A stretch of 64,000 bases of DNA, taken from Bordetella genomosp. 13. GTDB taxonomy: Bacteria; Pseudomonadota; Gammaproteobacteria; Burkholderiales; Burkholderiaceae_B. The DNA is taken from positions 5,316,930 to 5,380,929 of the forward strand of contig NZ_CP021111.1 of the NCBI RefSeq assembly GCF_002119665.1. The letters are read 5' to 3'. Shown one piece after another: positions 60,985 through 64,000 of the stretch; position 1 is the stretch's first letter, and every line of letters begins with the position of its first letter. The position numbers were made by a program, and so were the translations under genes. The notes beneath the pieces are model-generated. The model worked only from the letters and a program-made list of their open reading frames with translations. It was not told the origin of the DNA and did not search any database.

Positions 60985-62670
60985 TCAGCTGTTCGCCGCG
61001 CCTTCCGCCTGCTTTTCCATGCTGCGCGTAATGCTCCACTGCTGCAGGATGGACAGCGCGTTGTTCACGCACCAGTACAGCACCAGGCCGGCCGGGAAGA
61101 AGAACATCATCCCGCCGAACACCAGCGGCATGGCCATCATCACCTTGGCCTGCACGGGATCCGGCGGCGTGGGGTTCAGCTTGATCTGCAGGAACATGGT
61201 GCCCATCATCACGGCGGGCAGGATGAAGTAGGGATCGCGCACCGACAGGTCGTGCACCCACAGGATCCACGGCGCGCCGCGCATCTCGACGCTGGCCAGC
61301 AGCACCCAGTACAGCGCGATGAACACCGGAATCTGCACCACCATGGGCAGGCAGCCGCCCAGCGGGTTGATCTTCTCGGTGCGGTACATCTCCATCATGG
61401 CCTGGTTGAGCTTCTGGCGGTCGTCGCCGTACTTCTCTTTCAGGGCCTGCAGGCGCGGGGCCACGCGCTTCATGCGCGCCATCGAGCGGTAGCTGGCGGC
61501 GGCCAGCGGGAAGAACACCAGCTTGATGATCACGGTGAGCGCGACGATGGTCCAGCCCCAGTTGCCCAGGATGCCGTGCAGCCACGTCATCAGCGTGAAC
61601 AGCGGCTTGGCGATGATGGTCAGCCAGCCGTAGTCCACCACCAGTTCCAGGCCGGGGGCCAGGGCCGACATGGCCTTCTGGTCTTGCGGGCCCACCCACA
61701 GGTGCGAATCGACCGTGGCGGTCGAACCCGGCGCCACTTCGCCCACCGCCTCGACGGTGCGCGCGGCGTACAGGTTGGGTTGCACCTGCAGCACTTCGTT
61801 GGTGCGCGGCTTGCCTTGCGGCGGGATCCACGCAGTGGCGAAGTAGTGCTGCACCACGGCGATCCAGCCGTTGTCGGCCTGCTTGACGTAGGTGCCCTTG
61901 TTCTTCTGTATGTCCGAGAACGTGACCTTCTGGAAGTGCTCCTGGTCGGAGTACACCGCCATGCCGGTGAACGTGTGATAGAAGCTGGACGTGCCGGCCG
62001 GATCGCTGCCGTCACGTTCGAGCTGCAGATACAGTGCCGGGTTCAGCGGACCGGTGCCGGTGTTCGACAGGTCGTGGCGTACGTCGATGTCGTAGCGGTT
62101 GCGGTGCAGCGTGTAGGTCTTGGTGACCTTCAGGTTGCCCGACTCGGCCTCGAACACGACCTGCAGGCTGTCGCCGGCCATTTCGCGCTCGGTGGACACC
62201 AGACGGAAGGGCGTCTGATGCGTGGGGAAGGACTGGCCGTTGCTGGCGCCGACCACGCCCGACTGCACCACGTAGGTGAGGTTGGGCGAGCGCTCGAGCA
62301 GCACCGTGGGACGTTGTGTTTCCCCGTCGGTGAACTTGAGCAGCTCGGCGCGCACCAGCTGCGCGCCGGTGGTGTCGAAGGTAAGGCGCAGCGTGTCGGA
62401 GGTGATCACGACCTCTTCGGCCTTCACCGGCGTGCCGGTGCCGGGCACGGTGCTGCCGGGGGCGGCCGGCGTGGCCGAGGGGGCGTTCGCGGTCGGCGCG
62501 GCCGGGATCGATGCGCTGGGAGCAGGCGCGTCGGGCTTGGCCTCGGCGGGCGCGTTGGCAGTGGGGCCGCCGAACAGCGACTGCTTGCCATGCTGCACCT
62601 GCCAGTTGTTCCACAGCAGCAGCAGCGAGAAAGAGAAAATCATCCAGAGGACGGTGCGTCGGATATCCAT
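60985..62670 (-). CDS. yidC: Membrane protein insertase YidC
   Basis: Inner-membrane insertase and chaperone (Oxa1 family), 561 aa. The N-terminal anchor is DIRRTVLWMIFSFSLLLLWNNW, then a Pro/Ala-rich linker and the large periplasmic beta-sandwich domain (about 100-340). The conserved insertase core starts near residue 350 with YGWLTIIAKPLFTLMTWLHGILGNWGWTIVALTVIIKLVFFPL and contains the hydrophilic-groove Arg region SYRSMARMKRVAPRLQALKEKYGDDRQKLNQ. ATG 62670 is preferred; a TTG four codons upstream is in frame. It lies 48 bases after yidD in the conserved order rpmH-rnpA-yidD-yidC. Confidence 0.97.
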   Translation of the reverse strand: MDIRRTVLWMIFSFSLLLLWNNWQVQHGKQSLFGGPTANAPAEAKPDAPAPSASIPAAPTANAPSATPAAPGSTVPGTGTPVKAEEVVITSDTLRLTFDTTGAQLVRAELLKFTDGETQRPTVLLERSPNLTYVVQSGVVGASNGQSFPTHQTPFRLVSTEREMAGDSLQVVFEAESGNLKVTKTYTLHRNRYDIDVRHDLSNTGTGPLNPALYLQLERDGSDPAGTSSFYHTFTGMAVYSDQEHFQKVTFSDIQKNKGTYVKQADNGWIAVVQHYFATAWIPPQGKPRTNEVLQVQPNLYAARTVEAVGEVAPGSTATVDSHLWVGPQDQKAMSALAPGLELVVDYGWLTIIAKPLFTLMTWLHGILGNWGWTIVALTVIIKLVFFPLAAASYRSMARMKRVAPRLQALKEKYGDDRQKLNQAMMEMYRTEKINPLGGCLPMVVQIPVFIALYWVLLASVEMRGAPWILWVHDLSVRDPYFILPAVMMGTMFLQIKLNPTPPDPVQAKVMMAMPLVFGGMMFFFPAGLVLYWCVNNALSILQQWSITRSMEKQAEGAANS

Positions 62671-62718
62671 GATTCCTGACAAATAAGCGGCGGACCAGCA
62701 AAGCCCACCAGTGTAGCG

Positions 62719-63036
62719 TCAATCCATTCCGGTGCGTCGGCGGCGCCCGATGCAGCAGCGCGAGCCGTTTTCGGCGGGTCCGCGGCCGGCCGAGCCGCAT
62801 CCGGCCGAACCTGTCGAGGCCGCGTCCGGCACCGGGTCGTGGCCGCCGGGCGACCATGGGTGGCAGCGGCCGATACGGCGGGCCGCCAACCATAGACCGC
62901 GGATAGGGCCGTGGCGTTCGATCGCCTCGATGGCATACGCCGAACAGGTCGGCGTGAAGCGGCATTGCCGCCCGATCCAGGGACTGAGGAAAAAACGGTA
63001 GAACCGGATGGGCGCGATGAGCAGGGCTTCGATCAT
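62719..63036 (-). CDS. yidD: Membrane protein insertion efficiency factor YidD
   Basis: A 105-aa protein that assists YidC. The family core is [65 protein letters not shown], with the conserved cysteines in CRFTPTCS and CHPW. The tail after residue 70 is a poorly conserved Gly/Ala/Arg-rich extension. The start overlaps rnpA by four bases, as usual for this gene pair. Confidence 0.96.
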   Translation of the reverse strand: MIEALLIAPIRFYRFFLSPWIGRQCRFTPTCSAYAIEAIERHGPIRGLWLAARRIGRCHPWSPGGHDPVPDAASTGSAGCGSAGRGPAENGSRCCIGRRRRTGMD

Positions 63037-63404
63037 CGCGCGATACGTCCGAAGTGGGCGTCTACTTCAGCGCGTGCGGCGCGCTTCAGTTCGGTCAATG
63101 AGGCGGGAGCCACCTTGCTTTGCAGCCGCACCACGTAGTCCTGCGCCGGCAGCGCCAGACGCCGGGCCCGGAAGGCCTCGCGGATGACGCGCTTGAGCGC
63201 ATTGCGGGTGACGGCGCGCGGCGCGTAGCGCTTGGCGATGACCAGGCCCAGCCGTGCGCAGGCCGTCTGCTCGGCCGTGGGCGCGGCGGGAGTGGCGCTG
63301 ACAACGAAAAACGCCCCACGTGCCACGCGCCGGCCTTTCAGGGCGGCGGCGAACTCGGAGGGGCGATGCAGTCGCGCCTCCGCGGGAAGCGTGGCGCGTG
63401 TCAT
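63033..63404 (-). CDS. rnpA: Ribonuclease P protein component
   Basis: Small basic protein (123 aa) that binds the RNase P RNA and helps to mature tRNA 5' ends. The signature is [29 protein letters not shown] near residues 50-80, containing the conserved RNxxKR motif. The N terminus includes [23 protein letters not shown] 63404 is chosen for resemblance to relatives; no strong ribosome-binding site precedes it, and a large inverted repeat lies just upstream. It is located 64 bases after rpmH and overlaps yidD. Confidence 0.96.
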   Translation of the reverse strand: MTRATLPAEARLHRPSEFAAALKGRRVARGAFFVVSATPAAPTAEQTACARLGLVIAKRYAPRAVTRNALKRVIREAFRARRLALPAQDYVVRLQSKVAPASLTELKRAARAEVDAHFGRIAR

Positions 63405-63418
63405 GAAGGCAGGACCAG

Positions 63419-63457
63419 CCAAGGCCGCGATTCGCCGGTACGGCTAGGCGGCCTTGG
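63419..63457 (-). promoter_or_regulatory. Inverted repeat between rpmH and rnpA
   Basis: CCAAGGCCGC (63419-63428) and GCGGCCTTGG (63448-63457) form a perfect 10-bp stem, with a further GCCG/CGGC pairing inside. It ends 14 bases before the rnpA start codon. It could act as an attenuator or RNA processing point that keeps rnpA expression lower than that of the ribosomal protein gene. Confidence 0.55.
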
Positions 63458-63468
63458 TACCCCCGACC

Positions 63469-63603
63469 TTAGACGGCCAGGCGCTTGCGGCCCTTGGCGC
63501 GGCGAGCGTTCAGGACGGCGCGGCCGCCACGGGTTTTCATGCGCACGCGGAAACCATGGGTGCGCTTGCGACGGGTAACGGAAGGTTGGTAGGTGCGTTT
63601 CAT
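63469..63603 (-). CDS. rpmH: 50S ribosomal protein L34
   Basis: Complete 44-aa ribosomal protein, starting [18 protein letters not shown] and ending GRKRLAV, with the strongly basic composition and the conserved [11 protein letters not shown] region. It begins at ATG 63603. It is the first gene of the operon rpmH-rnpA-yidD-yidC, divergent from the presumed dnaA beyond the right edge. Identity is certain from the sequence itself. Confidence 0.98.
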   Translation of the reverse strand: MKRTYQPSVTRRKRTHGFRVRMKTRGGRAVLNARRAKGRKRLAV

Positions 63604-63717
63604 GGACGTTCCAAAGAAAGAACAGGCCGGTAGACCGGGGTTTAGTGCGGATTCGGGTTTTGCTGCGGATTGTGGTTTTTGCGGAAAACGAGTCCGCTTT
63701 TCGGGTCAAGCCGGGGT

Positions 63718-63755
63718 GGTCAAAGACATGCTCAAAAGACATGGTCAAAGACGAG
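63718..63755 (+). repeat. Imperfect 13-bp direct repeats (three units)
   Basis: GGTCAAAGACATG (63718-63730), CTCAAAAGACATG (63731-63743) and GTCAAAGACGAG (63744-63755) follow without gaps. The units share TCAAA and AGAC. They lie between rpmH and the T-rich repeats nearer dnaA. Confidence 0.75.
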
Positions 63756-63798
63756 CCCTGCGCCTGCATCACCCTGCGGGCGCGACGGAAGCGTGCCC

Positions 63799-63837
63799 CT
63801 TATTCCGCCCGCTTATTCCACCCTCTTATTCCGCCTT
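63799..63837 (+). repeat. Three tandem 13-mers beginning CTTATTCC
   Basis: CTTATTCCGCCCG (63799-63811), CTTATTCCACCCT (63812-63824) and CTTATTCCGCCTT (63825-63837) are contiguous and share the first eight bases exactly. Tandem 13-mers next to DnaA boxes are the hallmark of the unwinding element of oriC, although these units are less AT-rich than those of E. coli. Confidence 0.85.
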
Positions 63838-63947
63838 TTTACCCCGTTCTCGACAGGTAGAATTCGGAAAAGCCCACCATTTCAGCAAGTTTCCTCTGCC
63901 TTGTCAAACAGTTAGCGGCCGACAGAAGACATGTAACCGCCGCGGCT

Positions 63948-63956
63948 TGTGGATAA
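63948..63956 (-). promoter_or_regulatory. Perfect DnaA box
   Basis: TGTGGATAA, i.e. TTATCCACA on the minus strand, is an exact match to the high-affinity DnaA box. It lies about 110 bases right of the 13-mers, in front of the presumed dnaA start, where it may serve origin firing and dnaA autoregulation. Confidence 0.9.
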
Positions 63957-64000
63957 CTACTCCCCAGGCACGGTAGAATCGAGGTTTGAACAAGAGCGAC

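Larger units (their letters stand above)
63604..64000. other. Non-coding region upstream of presumed dnaA, probable part of oriC
   Basis: No gene is supported in these 397 bases up to the window edge. The region is less GC-rich than its surroundings and contains two groups of 13-bp tandem repeats and a perfect DnaA box, all listed separately. Position between rpmH and the expected dnaA gene is the classical place for a chromosome origin. The rpmH and dnaA promoters should also be here; TAGAAT occurs at 63855-63860 and 63974-63979 as possible -10 elements. Confidence 0.65.

Overview
The window comes from a high-GC betaproteobacterium of the Burkholderiales, most likely Alcaligenaceae (Bordetella/Achromobacter-like). 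This rests on the base composition, on the Bug/TctC-type solute-binding protein, on the abundance of Dpp-type importers and on the gene order rpmH-rnpA-yidD-yidC beside what should be dnaA and oriC at the right edge. The assignment is by family resemblance only; no search was run.

Layout. 1-2866 (minus): two exopolysaccharide genes, a polyprenyl-phosphate sugar transferase cut by the window edge and a bifunctional ManC-type enzyme. 3338-21220 (plus): a complete cellulose operon, bcsD, a BcsR/BcsP-like gene, bcsQ, bcsA, two bcsB paralogs in tandem, bcsZ and bcsC, followed by an SGNH hydrolase and AlgF/AlgI/AlgJ-like acetylation genes (the WssFGHI type). Together these predict secretion of a c-di-GMP-controlled, O-acetylated cellulose. 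21344-25065: housekeeping and stress genes (CurA-like reductase, two small heat-shock proteins behind a sigma-32-like promoter, a 2-hydroxyacid dehydrogenase, an entericidin-like lipoprotein, a small periplasmic protein).

25258-39367: a TetR-type regulator carrying four 15-bp tandem repeats, divergent from a long operon: AtzG-like small protein, amidase, Dpp-type ABC importer (five genes), AbrB-type membrane protein, two near-duplicate amidases, a 66-aa protein and a fourth amidase. It looks like an uptake and deamidation system for an unidentified amide. 39442-43917 (minus): GntR regulator, 2-hydroxyacid dehydrogenase, RidA, aminotransferase and a Bug-type binding protein, probably one operon controlled by two TGTATACA-type palindromes. 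44045-46630 (minus): a lone two-domain glycosyltransferase, visibly less GC-rich than its surroundings.

47001-64000: the oriC-proximal block. mnmE is separated from yidC by about 12.6 kb containing a second Dpp-type importer with an M20 amidohydrolase, a TauD-type dioxygenase with an SsuABC/TauABC-type importer, and katA preceded by an OxyR-like site. After that come yidC, yidD, rnpA and rpmH (minus), then a non-coding stretch with two sets of 13-bp tandem repeats and a perfect DnaA box, probably part of the replication origin. No tRNA, rRNA, insertion sequence or CRISPR array was seen.
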